DNA from: Elysia crispata
Lineage: Eukaryota > Mollusca > Gastropoda > Plakobranchidae
NCBI GenBank assembly: GCA_033675545.1
Contig: JAWDGP010007164.1
Location: 24,643-88,642 of the forward strand
Length of the DNA stretch: 64,000 nt
Reading direction: 5' to 3'
The first letter of the stretch is position 1; every line of letters begins with the position of its first letter. Shown in pieces: positions 1-13,900 of the stretch. The position numbers and the translations under genes are program-made. The notes under the pieces were generated by a model. The model did no database searches. It saw nothing but the letters and a program-made list of their open reading frames with translations, and was not told where the DNA came from.

Positions 1-3000
1 CTCCCTAAAGGAGAAAAAAAATTTTCTTTTTTTTTTAATTTATTTCACATTTTTCCTCTCCAATTACGGAAAAAAACAAAACCACTTACTTTTTCCGCCC
101 TTTTATCACCGGAAATAAAAAAACCGCAAAGGAAAACGTCCCGTAAAAATTTTTTTTTTCTTCTTTTTTTTTTGACTTTTTTGCACCCTACCGCTCCTCG
201 TAATCGGAAAAATTGCCACTTACCTTTTTTTTCGAAATTCCGACTTAAGGTACCCTAAAATGCCGCTAAGCGCGCTCAAGTTTCATATTTTACAAATTAC
301 CTTTTTCCCGCCGTGATTACGCGGACACATACACCTTCCCAAACACACTCCGTTTTTCCTAACAACAATGTTAAAAAAACGCGCTTAACACCTTTTTCTA
401 AAAATTACTTTTTTTTTGCTCTCTACTCCTTCTCCTGACCCCCGAAACACTTCCTAATCATCTTTTCCGGGAACCTAACGACCAAAAATAGTGAAAAAGC
501 TCCCTAAAGAAGAGAAAAAAAATTTTCTTTTTTTTATAATTTATTTAACATTTTCCCTCTCCTCCTACGGAAAAAACAAAACCACATACTTTTTCCGCCC
601 TTTTTGTCACCGGAAATAGAAAAAACCGCAAGGGAAAATGTCCCATTTAAAATTTTTCTTTTTTTTTTTTTTTTTTACTTTTTTGCATCCTTCCACTCCG
701 CGTAATCGAAAAAATTACCACTTACCTCTTTTTTTCGAAATTCCGACTTAAAGTGCCCAAAACTGCCGCTAAGCGCGCTCAAGTTTCATTTTTTACAAAT
801 TACCTTTTTTCCGCCGTAATTACGCGAACACATACACCTACCCACACACACTCCGTCTTTCCGACCCATAAAGCCTAAAAAACGCGCTTAACACCTCTTT
901 CTTTCAATTACTTTTTTTTTTTCTACACTCCTTCTCGTTACCCCCAAAACACTTCCTACTCATCTTTTCCGGCAAACAAACGACCAAAAATGGTCAAGAA
1001 AGCTCCCAAAAAGGACAAAAATAAATTTTCTGTTTTTTATAATTTATTTCACAATTTTTCCTCTCCCCTTACGGAAAAAAACAAAACCACTTACTTTTCC
1101 GCCCTTTGTGTCACCGGAAATAGGAAAACCTCAAGGGAAAATGTCCCATGAAAAATTTTTCTTATTTTTTTTTTTTTTTTTTTTTTTTACTTTTTTGCAT
1201 CCTACCGCTCCTCGTAATCGGAAAAATTACCACTTACCTTTTTTTCGAAATTCCGACTTGAAGTGCCCTAAAATGCCGCTAGGCGCGCTCAAGTTTCATA
1301 TTTTACAAATTACCTTTTTCCCGCCGTGATTTTGCGGACACATATACCTTCCCAAACACACTCCGTTTTTCCTGACCAAAATGCTGAAAAAACGCGCGTA
1401 ACACCTTTTTCTAAAAATTACTTTTTTTTGCTCTCTACTCCTTCTCCTTACCCCCGAAACACTTCCTAATCATCTTTTCCGGAACCTAACGACCAAAAAT
1501 AGTGAAAAAGCTTCCTAAATTTATTTCACATTTTTCCTCTCCAATTACGGAAAAAAACAAAACCACTAAATTTTATCGCCCTTTTTGTCACCGGAAATAG
1601 GAAAACCGCAAGGGAAAATGTCCCATTAAAAATTTCTCTTTTTTTTTTTTTTTACTTTTTTGCATCCTACCGCTCCTCGTAATCGGAAAAATTACCACTT
1701 ACCTTTTTTTCGAAATTCCGACTTAAAGTGCCCAAAACTGCCGCTAAGCGCGCTCAAGTTTCATTTTTTACAAATTACCTTTTTTCCGCCGTGATTACGC
1801 GAACACATACACCTACCCACACACACTCCGTCTTTCCGACCCATAATGCCTAAAAAACGCGCTTAACACCTTTTTCTTTAAATTACTTTTTTTTTCTCCA
1901 CTCCTTCTCGTTACCCCCGAAACACTTCCTAATCATCTTTTCCGGCAAACAAACGACCAAAAATGGTCAAGAAAGCTCCCAAAAAGGACAAAAATAAATT
2001 TTCTGTTTTTTATAATTTATTTCACATTTTTCCTCTCCCCTTACGGAAAAAAACAAAACCACTTACTTTTTCCGCCCTTTGTGTCACCGGAAATAGGAAA
2101 ACCTCAAGGGAAAATGTCCCATGAAAAATTTTTCTTTTTTTTTTTACTTTTTTGCATCCTACCGCTCCTCGTAATCGGAAAAATTACCACTTACCTTTTT
2201 TTCGAAATTCCGACTTAAAGTGCCCAAAACTGCCGCTAAGCGCGCTCAAGTTTCATTTTTTACAAATTACCTTTTTCCCGCCGTGATTACGCGAACACAT
2301 ACACCTACCCACACACACTCCGTCTTTCCGACCCATAATGCCTAAAAAACGCGCTTAGCACCTTTTTCTTAAAATTACTTTTTTTTCTCTCCACTCCTTC
2401 TCGTTACCCCCGAAACACTTCCTAATCATCTTTTCCGGCAAACAAAAGACCAAAAATGATCAAGAAAGCTCCCAAAAAAGACAAAAATAAGTTTTCTGTT
2501 TTTTATAATTTATTTCACATTTTTCCTCTCCCCTTACGGAAAAAAACAAAACCACTTACTTTTTCCGCCCTTTGTGTCACCGGAAATAGGAAAACCTCAA
2601 GGGAAAATGTCCCATGAAAAATTTTTCTTTTTTTTTTTACTTTTTTGCATCCTACCGCTCCTCGTAATCGGAAAAATTACCACTTACCTTTTTTTCGAAA
2701 TTCCGACTTAAAGTGCCCTAAAATGCCGCTAAGCGCGCTCAAGTTTCATATTTTACAAATTACCTTTTTCCCGCCGTGATTCTGCGGACACATATACCTT
2801 CCCAAACACACTCCGTTTTTCCTAACCAAAATGCTGAAAAAACGCGCTTAACACCTTTTTCTAAAAATTACTTTTTTTTGCTCTCTACTCCTTCTCCTTA
2901 CCCCCGAAACACTTCCTAATCATCTTTTCCGGGAACCTAACGACCAAAAATAGTGAAAAAGCTCCCTAAAGGACAAAAATAAATTTTCTGTTTTTTATAA

Positions 3001-6000
3001 TTTATTTCACATTTTTCCTCTCCAAATACGGAAAAAAACAAAACCACTTACTTTTTCCGCCCTTTTATCACCGGAAATAAAAAAACCGCAAAGGAAAACG
3101 TCCCGTAAAAAATTTTTTTTTCTTCTTTTTTTTTGACTTTTTTGCACCCTACCGCTCCTCGTAATCGGAAAAATTGCCACTTACCTTTTTTTTCGAAATT
3201 CCGACTTAAAGTACCCTAAAATGCCGCTAAGCGCGCTCAAGTTTCATATTTTACAAATTACCTTTTTTCCGCCGTGATTACGCGAACACATACACCTACC
3301 CACACACACTCCGTCTTTCCGACCCATAATGCCTAAAAAACGCGCTTAACACCTTTTTCTTTAAATTACTTTTTTTTTTCTCCACTCCTTCTCGTTACCC
3401 CCGAAACACTTCCTAATCATCTTTTCCGGCAAACAAACGACCAAAAATGGTCAAGAAAGCTCCCAAAAAGGACAAAAATAAATTTTCTGTTTTTTATAAT
3501 TTATTTCACATTTTTCCTCTCCCCTTACGGAAAAAAACAAAACCACTTACTTTTTCCGCCCTTTGTGTCACCGGAAATAGGAAAACCTCAAGGGAAAATG
3601 TCCCATGAAAAATTTTTCTTTTTTTTTTTTTACTTTTTTGCATCCTACCGCTCCTCGTAATCGGAAAAATTACCACTTACCTTTTTTTCGAAATTCCGAC
3701 TTAAAGTGCCCTAAAATGCCGCTAAGCGCGCTCAAGTTTCATATTTTACAAATTACCTTTTTTCCGCCGTGATTACGCGAACACATACACCTACCCACAC
3801 ACACTCCGTCTTTCCGACCCATAATGCCTAAAAAACGCGCTTAACACCTTTTTCTTTAAATTACTTTTTTTTTTCTACACTTCTTCTCCTTACCCCGGAA
3901 ACACTTCCTAATCATCTTTTCCGGGAACCTAACGACGAAAAATGGTCAAGAAAGCTCCCTAAAGGAGAGAAAAAAAATTTTCTGTTTTTTATAATTTATT
4001 TCACATTTTTCCTCTCCCCTTACGGAAAAAAACAAAACCACTTACTTTTTCCGCCCTTTGTGTCACCGGAAATAGGAAAACCTCAAGGGAAAATGTCCCA
4101 TGAAAAATTTTTCTTTTTTTCTTTTTTTTTTTTTTTTACTTTTTTGCATCCTACCGCTCCTCGTAATCGAAAAAAATTACCACTTACCTTTTTTTTTCGA
4201 AATTCCGACTTAAAGTGCCCTAAAATGCCGCTAAGCGCGCTCAAGTTTCATATTTTACAAATTACCTTTTTCCCGCCGTGATTACGCGGACACATACACC
4301 TTCCCAAACACACTCCGTTTTTCCTAACCACAATGCTGAAAAAACGCGCTTAACACCTTTTTCTAAAAATTACTTTTTTTGCTCTCTACTCCTTCTCCTT
4401 ACCCCCGAAACACTTCCTAATCATCTTTTCCGGGAACCTAACGACCAAAAATAGTGAAAAAGCTCCCTAAAGGAGAAAAAAATTTCCTTTTTTTAAAAAT
4501 TTATTTCACATTTTCCCTCTCCAATTACGGAGAAAAACAAAACCACATACTTTTTCCGCCCTTTTTGTCACCGGAAATAGGAAAACCGCAAGGGAAAACG
4601 TCCCATTAAAAATTTTTCTTTTTTTTTTTTTTTTTACTTTTTTTGCATCCTACCGCTCCGCGTAATCGAAAAAATTACCACTTACCTTTTTTTTCGAAAT
4701 TCCGACTTAAAGTGCCCAAAACTGCCGCTAAGCGCGCTCAAGTTTCATTTTTTACAAATTACCTTTTTTCCGCCGTGATTACGCGAACACATACACCTAC
4801 CCACACACACTCCGTCTTTCCGACCCATAATGCCTAAAAAACGCGCTTAACACCTTTTTCTTTAAATTACTTTTTTTTTTTCCAGTCCTTCTCGTTACCC
4901 CCGAAACACTTCCTAATCATCTTTTCCGGCAAACAAACGACCAAAAATGGTCAAGAAAGCTCCCAAAAACGACAAAAAAAATTTTCTGTTTTTTATAATT
5001 TATTTCACATTTTTCCTCTCCCCTTACGGAAAAAAACAAAACCACTTACTTTTTCCGCCCTTTGTGTCACCGGAAATAGGAAAACCTCAAGGGAAAATGT
5101 CCCATGAAAAATTTTTTTTTTTGTTTTTTTTTTTTTTTTACTTTTTTGCATCCTACCGCTCCTCGTAATCGGAAAAATTACCACTTACCTTTTTTTCGAA
5201 ATTCCGACTTAAAGTGCCCTAAAATGCCGCTAAGCGCGCTCAAGTTTCATATTTTACAAATTACCTTTTTCCCGCCGTGATTACGCGGACACATACACCT
5301 TCCCAAACACACTCCGTTTTTCCTAACCACAATGCTGAAAAAACGCGCTTAACACCTTTTTCTAAAAATTACTTTTTTTTGCTCTCTACTCCTTCTCCTT
5401 ACCCCCGAAACACTTCCTAATCATCGTTTTCGGGAACCTAACGACCAAAAATAGTGAAAAAGCTCCCTAAAAGAGAAAAACAAATTTTCTTTTTTTAAAA
5501 TTTATTTCACATTTTTCCTCTCCAATTACGGAAAAAAACAAAACCACTTACTTTTTCCGCCCTTTTATTACCGGAAAAAGAAATTCATCAAAGGAAAACG
5601 TCCCGTACAAAAATTTTTTTTTTTTTTTTTTGACTTTTTTGCAACCTACCGCTCCTCGTAATCGAAAAAATTACCACTTACTTTTTTTTTTGAAATTCCG
5701 ACTTAAAGTACCCTAAAATGCCGCTAAGCGCGCTCAAGTTTCATATTTTACTAATTACCTTTTTCCCGCCGTGATTACGCGGACACATACACCTTCCCAA
5801 ACACACTCCGTTTCTCCTAACCACAATGCTCAAAAAACGCGCTTAACACCTTTTTCTAAAAATTACTTTTTTTTGCTCTCTACTCCTTCTCCTTACCCCC
5901 GAAACACTTCCTAATTATCTTTTCCGGGAACCTAACGACCAAATATACTGAAAAAGCTCCCTAAAGGAGAGAAAAAAATTTTCTTTGTTTTTATAATTTA

Positions 6001-9000
6001 TTTAACATTTTAACTCTCATCTCACGGAAAAAAACAAAACCACTTACTTTTTCCGCCCTTTTTGTCACCGGAAACAGGAAAACCGCAAGGGAAAACGTCC
6101 CATTAAAAATTTTTCTTTTTTTTTTTTTTTACTTTTTTGCATCCTACCGCTCCGCGTAATCGAAAAAATTACCACTTACCTTTTTTTTTCGAAATTCCGA
6201 CTTAAAGTGCCCAAAACTGCCGCTAAGCGCGCTCAAGTTTCATTTTTTACAAATTACCTTTTTTCCGCCGTGATTACGCGAACACATACACCTACCCACA
6301 CACACTCCGTCTTTCCGACCCATAATGCCTAAAAAACGCGCTTAACACCTTTTTTCCTTAAATTACTTTTTTTTTTTCCTCCACTCCTTCTCGTTACCCC
6401 CGAAACACTTCCTAATCATCTTTTCCGGCAAACAAACGACCAAAAATGGTCAAGAAAGCTCCCAAAAAGGACAAAAATAAATTTTCTGTTTTTTATAATT
6501 TATTTCACATTTTTCCTCTCCCCTTACGGAAAAAAACAAAACCACTTACTTTTTCCGCCCTTTTATCACCGGAAATAGAAAAACCGCAAAGGAAAACGTC
6601 TCGTACAAAATTTTTTTTTTTTTTTTTTTTTTTTGACTTTTTTGCACCCTACCGCTCCTCGTAATCGGAAAAATTACCACTTACCTTTTTTTCGAAATTC
6701 CGACTTAAAGTGCCCTAAAATGCCGCTAAGCGCGCTCAAGTTTCATATTTTACAAATTACCTTTTTCCCGCCGTGATTACGCGGACACATACACCTTCCC
6801 AAACACACTCCGTTTTTCCTAACCACAATGCTGAAAAAACGCGCTTAACACCTTTTTCTAAAAATTACTTTTTTTTGCTCTCTACTCCTTCTCCTTACCC
6901 CCGAAACACTTCCTAATCATCTTTTCCGGGAACCTAACGACCAAAAATAGTGAAAAAGCTCCCTAAAGGAGAAAAAAAATTTCTTTTTTTTTTAATTTAT
7001 TTCACATTTTGCCTCTCCAACTACTGAAAAATACAAAACCACTTACTTTTTCCGCCCCTTTTATCACCGGAAATAGAACAACCGCAAGGGAAAACGTCCC
7101 GTACAAAATTTTTTTTTCTTCTTTTTTTTTGACTTTTTTGCACCCTACCGCTCCTCGTAATCGGAAAAATTACCACTTACCTTTTTTTTTCGAAATTCCG
7201 ACTTAAAGTGCCCAAAACTGCCGCTAAGCGCGCTCAAGTTTTATTTTTTACAAATTACCTTTTTTCCGCCGTGATTACGCGAACACATACACCTACCCAC
7301 ACACACTCCGACTTTCCGACCCATAATGTCTAAAAAACGCGCTCAACACCTTTTTCTTTAAATTACTTTTTTTTTTCTCCACTTCTTCTCGTTACCCCCA
7401 AAACACTTCCTAATCATCTTTTCCGTCAAACAACAGACCAATAATGGTCAAGAAAGCTCCCAAAAAGGACAAAAATAAGTTTTCTGTTTTTTATAATTTA
7501 TTTCACATTTTCCTTCTCCTCTCACGGAAAAAAACAAAACCACATACTTTTTCCGCCCTTTTTGTCACCGGAAATAGGAAAACCTCAAGGGAAAATGTCC
7601 CATTAAAAATTTTTCTTTTTTTTTTTTTTTTACTTTTTTACATCCTACCGCTCCGCGTAATTGAAAAAATTACCACTTACCTTTTTTTTTGAAATTCCGA
7701 CTTAAAGTGCCCAAAACTGCCGCTAAGCGCGCTCAAGTTTTATTTTTTACAAATTACCTTTTTTCCGCCGTGATTACGCGAACACATACACCTACCCACA
7801 CACACTCCGTCTTTCCGACCCATAATGCCTAAAAAACGCGCTTAACACCTTTTTCTTAATATTAATTTTTTTTTCTCTACTCCTTCTCGTTACCCCCGAA
7901 ACACATCCTGATCATCTTTTCCGGCAAACGAACGACAAAAAAAGGTCAAAAAAGCTCCCTAAAGGAGAAAAAAAAATTTATTTTTTTTTAATTTATTTCA
8001 ATATTTTCCCTCTCCAATTACTGAGAAAAACAAAACCATTTACTTTTTCCGCCCTTTTATCACCGGAAATAGAAAAACCGCAAAGGAAAACGTCCCGTAC
8101 AAAATTTTTTTTTCTTCTTTTTTTTTTGACTTTTTTGCACCCTACCGCTCCTCGTAATCGGAAAAATTGCCACTTACCTTTTTTTTCGAAATTCCGACTT
8201 AAAGTACCCTAAAATGCCGCTAAGCGCGCTCAAGTTTCATATTTTACAAATTACCTTTTTCCCGCCGTGATTACGCGGACACATACACCTTCCCAAACAC
8301 ACTCCGTTTTTCCTAACCACAATGCTAAAAAAACACGCTTAACACCTTTTTCTAAAAATTACTTTTTTTTTGCTCTCTACTCCTTCTCCTTACCCCCGAA
8401 ACACTTCCTAATTATCTTTTCCGGGAACCTAACGACCAAAAATAGTGAAAAAGCTTCCTAAAGGAGAAAAAAAATTTTCTTTTTTTTATAATTTATTTAA
8501 CATTTTCCCTCTCCTCTCACGGAAAAAACAAAACCACATACTTTTTCCGCCCTTTTTGTCGCCGGAAATAGGAAAACCGCAAGGGAAAACGTCCCATTAA
8601 AAATTTTTCTTTTTTTTTTTTTTTTTCTTTTTTGCATCCTACCGCTCCGCGTAATCGAAAAAATTACCACTTACCTTTTTTTCGAAATTCCGACTTAAAG
8701 TGCCCAAAACTGCCGCTAAGCGCGCTCAAGTTTCATTTTTTACAAATTACCTTTTTTCCGCCGTGATTACGCGAACACATACACCTACCCACACACACTC
8801 CGTCTTTCCGACCCATAATGCCTAAAAAACGCGCTTAACACCTTTTTCTTTAAATTACATTTTTTTGCTCTCTACTACTTCTCCTTACCCCCGAAACACT
8901 TCCTAATCATCTTTTCCGGCAAACAAACGACCAAAAATGGTAAAAAAAGCTCCGAAAAAGGACAAAAATAAATTTTCTGTGTTTTATAATTTATTTCACA

Positions 9001-10930
9001 TTTTTCCTCTCCCCTTACGGAAAAAAACAAAACCACTTACTTTTTCGGCCCTTTGTGTCACCGGAAATAGGAAAACCTCAAGGGAAAATGTCCCATGAAA
9101 AATTTTTCTTTTTTTTTTTACTTTTTTGCATCCTACCGCTCCTTGTAATCGGAAAAATTACCACTTACCTTTTTTTCGAAATTCCCACTTAAAGTGCCCT
9201 AAAATGCCGCTAGGCGCGCTCAAGTTTCATATTTTACAAATTACCTTTTTCCCGCCGTGATTCTGCGGACACATATACCTTCCCAAACACACTCCGTTTT
9301 TCCTAACTAAAATGCTGAAAAAACGAGCTTAACACCTTTTTCTAAAAATTACTTTTTTTTGCTCTCTACTCCTTCTCCTTACCCCCGAAACACTTCCTAA
9401 TTATCTTTTCCGGGAACCTAACGACCAAAAATAGTGAAAAAGCTCCCTAAAGGAGAAAAAAAAATTTTCTTTTTTTTTAATTTTATTTCACATTTTTCTC
9501 TCCAAAAACGGAAAAAAAAACCACTTACTTTTTCCGACCTTTTATCAACGGAAATAGAAAAACCGCAAAGGAAAACGTCGCGTACAAAATTTTTTTTTCT
9601 CCTTTTTTTTTGACTTTTTTTGCACCCTACCGCTCATCGTAATCGGAAAAATTGCCACTTACCTTTTATTTCGAAATTCCGACTTAAAGGACCCTAAAAT
9701 GCCGCTAAGCGCGCTCAAGTTTGATATTTTACAAATTACCTTTTTCCCGCCGTTATTACGCGGACAAATACACCTTCCCAAACACACTCCGTTTTTCCTA
9801 ACCACAATGCTGAAAAAACGCGCTTAACACCTTTTTCTAAAAACTACTTTTTTTTTTGCTCTCTACTCCTTCTCCTTACCCCCGAAACACTTCCTAATTA
9901 TCTTTTCCGGGAACCTAACGACCAAAAATAGTGAAAAAGCTCCCTAAAGGAGAGAAAAAAAATTTTCTTCTTTTTATAATTTATTTAACATTTTCCCTCT
10001 CCTCTCACGGAAAAAACAAAACCACATACTTTTTCCGCCCTTTTTGTCACCGGAAATAGGAAAACCGCAAGGGAAAATGTCCCATTAAAAATTTTTCTTT
10101 TTTTTTTTTTTTTTTTTGACTTTTTTGCACCCTACCGCTCATCGTAATCGGAAAAATTTCCACTTACCTTTTTTTTTTAGAAATTCCGACTTAAAGTGCC
10201 CAAAACTGCCGCTAAGCGCGCTCAAGTTTCATTTTTTACAAATTACCTTTTTTTCCGCCATGATTACGCGAACACATACACCTACCCACACACACTCCGT
10301 CTTTCCGACCCATAATGCCTAAAAAACGCGCTTAACACCTTTTCCTTAAATTACTTTTTTTTTCCTCCACTCCTTCTCGTTACCCCCGAAACACTTCCTA
10401 ATCATCTTTTCCGACAAACAAACGACCAAAAATGGTCAAGAAAGCTCCCAAAAAGTACAAAAATAAATTTTCTTTTTTTTATAATTTATTTCACATTTTT
10501 CCTCTCCCCTTACGGAAAAAAACAAAACCACTTACTTTTTCCGCCCATTTTGTCTTCGGAAATAGGAAAACCAAAAGGGAAAACGTCCCATTAAAAATTT
10601 TTCTTTTTTTTTTTTTTTACTTTTTTGCATCCTACCGCTCCTCGTAATCGGAAAAATTACCACTTACCTTTTTTTCGAAATTCGGACTTAAAGTGCCCTA
10701 AAATGCCGCTAAGCGCGCTCAAGTTTCATATTTTACTAATTACCTTTTTCCCGCCGTGATTACGCGAACACAAACACCTACCCACACACACTCCGTTTTT
10801 CCTACCCATAATGCCCAAAAAACGCGCTTAACACCTTTTTCCTTAAAATTCCTTTTTTTTGCTCTCTTCTTCTTCTCCTTAACCCCGAGACACTTCCTAA
10901 TCATCTTTTCCGGTAAACTAACAACCAAAA
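1..10930 (+). repeat. Satellite array, segment I (subtypes A and B mixed)
   Basis: About 22 head-to-tail monomers of roughly 490-505 bp, all in the same orientation. Each carries a run of A followed by a long run of T, a block containing gccgctaagcgcgctcaag, and a block with an acacacactccg motif. Two subtypes are obvious in the last block. Type A reads gcggacac, then ccttcccaaacacac, then tttttcctaacc. Type B reads gcgaacac, then cctacccacacacac, then gtctttccgaccc. They follow each other irregularly. One monomer (near 1510-1530) lacks the roughly 30 bp between the aaagctccct motif and the tttatttcac motif. No gene is supported; the short open frames recur with the monomer and are mostly poly-T-encoded phenylalanine and lysine. 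Confidence 0.97.
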
Positions 10931-13900
10931 AGAGTGAAAAAGCTCCCTACAGGAGAAAAAAAATTTCATTTTTGTATAATTTATTTCACATTTTCCTTCT
11001 CCTCTTACGGAAAAAGACAAAACCACTTACTTTTCCCCCCTTTTTATCACCGGAAATAGGAATACCGCAAGGGAAACCGTCCTTTAAAAAAAAATTTTTT
11101 TCTTATTTTTTTTTTTGACTTTTTTGCACCCTACCACTCCTCGTAATCGGAAAAATTATCACTTACCTTTTTTTTCGAATTCCGACTTAAAGTGCCCTAA
11201 AATGCCGCTAAGAGCTCTCGAGTTTCATTTTTTACAAATTACCTTTTTTCCGCCGTGATTACGCGGACACATACACTTACCCACACACAATCCGTTTTTC
11301 CGACCCATAATGTGTAAAAAACGCGCTTAACACGTTTTTCTTAAAATTACTTTTTTTTCTTCTCTACTCCTTCTCCTTACCCCCGAAACACTTCATATTC
11401 ATCTTTTTTTCCGGCAAACTAACGAACAAAAATGGTCAAAAAACCACCCGAAAGGAGGAAAAATTTTTTTTCTTTTTTTTTATAATTTTTTTCACATTTT
11501 CCCTCTCCCCTTACGGAAATGAACAAAACCAATTACTTTTTCCGTCCTTTTTATCACCGGAAACAGAAAAACCGCAAGGGAAAACGTCCCATCAAAAACT
11601 TTTCTTTTTTTTTTTTTTTTTTTTTTGACTTTTTTGCACCCTACCGCTCCTCGTAATCGGAAAAATTACCTTTTAACTTTTTTTCGAAATTCCGACTTAA
11701 AGTACCCTAAAATGCCGCTAAGCGCGCTCAAGTTTCATTTTTTACAAATTACCTTTTTTCCGCCGTGATTACGCGGACACATACAGCTACCCACACACAC
11801 TCCGTTTTTCCGACCCATAATGCCTAAAAAACGCACTTAACATTTTTTTCTTCAAATTACATTTTCATTTTTTTTCCTCTCTACTCCTTCAACTTACCCC
11901 CGAAAAACTTCCTAATTATCTTTTCCGGCAAACTACCGACCAAAAATGGTCAAAAAGCTCCCTAAAGGAGGAAAAAAAAATTTCTTTTTTTTTATAATTT
12001 ATTTTACATTTTCCCTCTCCCCTTACGGAAAAAAACAAAACCACTTACTTTTTTCCCCCTTTTTATCACCGGAAATAGAAAAACCGCAAGGGAAAACGTC
12101 CTTTTAAAAAATTTTTTTTTCTTTTTTTTTTTTTGACTTTTTTCCACCCTCTCGCTCCTCGTAATCGGAAAAATTACCATTTACATTTTTTTCAAAATTC
12201 CGACTTAAAGGGCCCTAAAATGCCGCTAAGCGCGCTCAAGTTTCATTTTTTACAAATTACCTTTTTTCCGCCGTGATTACGCGAACACATACACCTACCC
12301 ACACACACTCCGTTTTTCCGACCCATAATGCCTAAAAAACGCGCTTAACACCTTTTTCTTCAAATTACATTTTTTTTTCGACTCTACTCCTTCTCCTTAC
12401 CCTCGAAACACTTCCTAATCATCTTTTCCGGCAAACTAACGACCAAAAATGGTCAAAAAACCTCCGAAAAGGAGGAAAATTTTTTTTCTTTTTTTTTATA
12501 ATTTATTTCACATTTTCCCTCTCCCCTTACGGAAAAAAACAAAACCACTTACTTTTTCCGCCCTTTTTATCACTGGAAATAGAAAAACCGCAAGGGAAAA
12601 CGTCCCATAAGAAATTTTTTTTTTTTTTTTATTTGACTTTTTTTCACCCTACCGCTCCTCGTAATCGGAAAAATTACCACTTACCTTTTAGTTCGAAATT
12701 CCGACTTAAAGTGCCCTAAAATGCCGCTAAGCGCGCTCAAGTTTCATTTTTTACAAATTACCTTTTTTCCGCCGTGATTACGCGGACACATACACCTACC
12801 CACACACACTCCGTTTTTCCGACACATTATGCCTAAAAAACGCGCTTAACACCTTTTTCTTAAAATTACTTTTTTTTCCTCTCTACTCCTTCTCCTTACC
12901 CCCGAAACACTTCCTAATCATCTTTTCCGGCAAACTAGCGACCAAAAATGGTCAAAAAACCTCCCGAAAGGAGGAAAATTTTTTTTCTTTTTTTTTATAA
13001 TTTTTTTCACATTTTCCCTCTCCCCTTACGGAAAAAAACAAAACCACTTACTTTTTCCGCCCTTTTTATCATCGGAAATAGAAAAACCGCAAGGGAAAAC
13101 GTCCCATAAAAAATTTTTCTTTTTTTTTTTTTTTTTTTACTTTTTTGCACTCTACCGCTCCTCGTAATCGGGAAAATTACCACTTACCTTTTTTTTTCGA
13201 AATTCCGACTTAAAATGCCCTAAAATGCCGATAAGCGCGCTCAAGTTTCATTTTTTACAAATTACCTTTTTTTCCGCCGTGATTACCCGAACACATCACC
13301 TACCCACACACACTCCGTTTTTCCGACCCATAATGTCTAAAAAACGCGCTTTACACCTGTTTCTTAAAATTACTTTTTTTTTGCTCTCTACTCCTTCTCC
13401 TTACCCCCGAAACACTTCCTAATCATCTTTTCCGGCAAACTAACCACCAAAAATAGTTAAAAAGCTCCCTAAAGGAGAAAAAAAAATTTTCTTTTTTTTT
13501 TATAATCTATTTCTTATTTTCCCTCTCCCCTTACGGAAAAAAACAAAACCACTTACTTTTTTCCATCTTTTTATCACCGGAAATAGGAAAACCGCAAGGG
13601 AAAACGTCCTTTTAAAAAATTTTTTTTTTTTTTTTTTTTAGATTTTTTTCCACCCTACCACTCCTCGTAATCGGAAAAATTACCACTTACCTTTTTTTTC
13701 GAAATTCCGACTTAAAGTGCCCTAAAATGCCGCTAAGCGCGCTCAAGTTTCATTTTTTACAAATTACCTTTTTTCCGCCGTGATTACGCGGACACATACA
13801 CCTACTCACACACACTCCGTTTTTCCGACCCATAATGTCTAAAAAACGCGCTTTACACCTGTTTCTTAAAATTACTTTTTTTTGCTCTCTACTCCTTCTC

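Noticed and set aside
1108..11118. Plus-strand open frames of 62-120 codons in the left satellite
   Set aside because: They are the same monomer segment read repeatedly, consist largely of poly-T and A-run codons, change frame from copy to copy and lack any domain signal.
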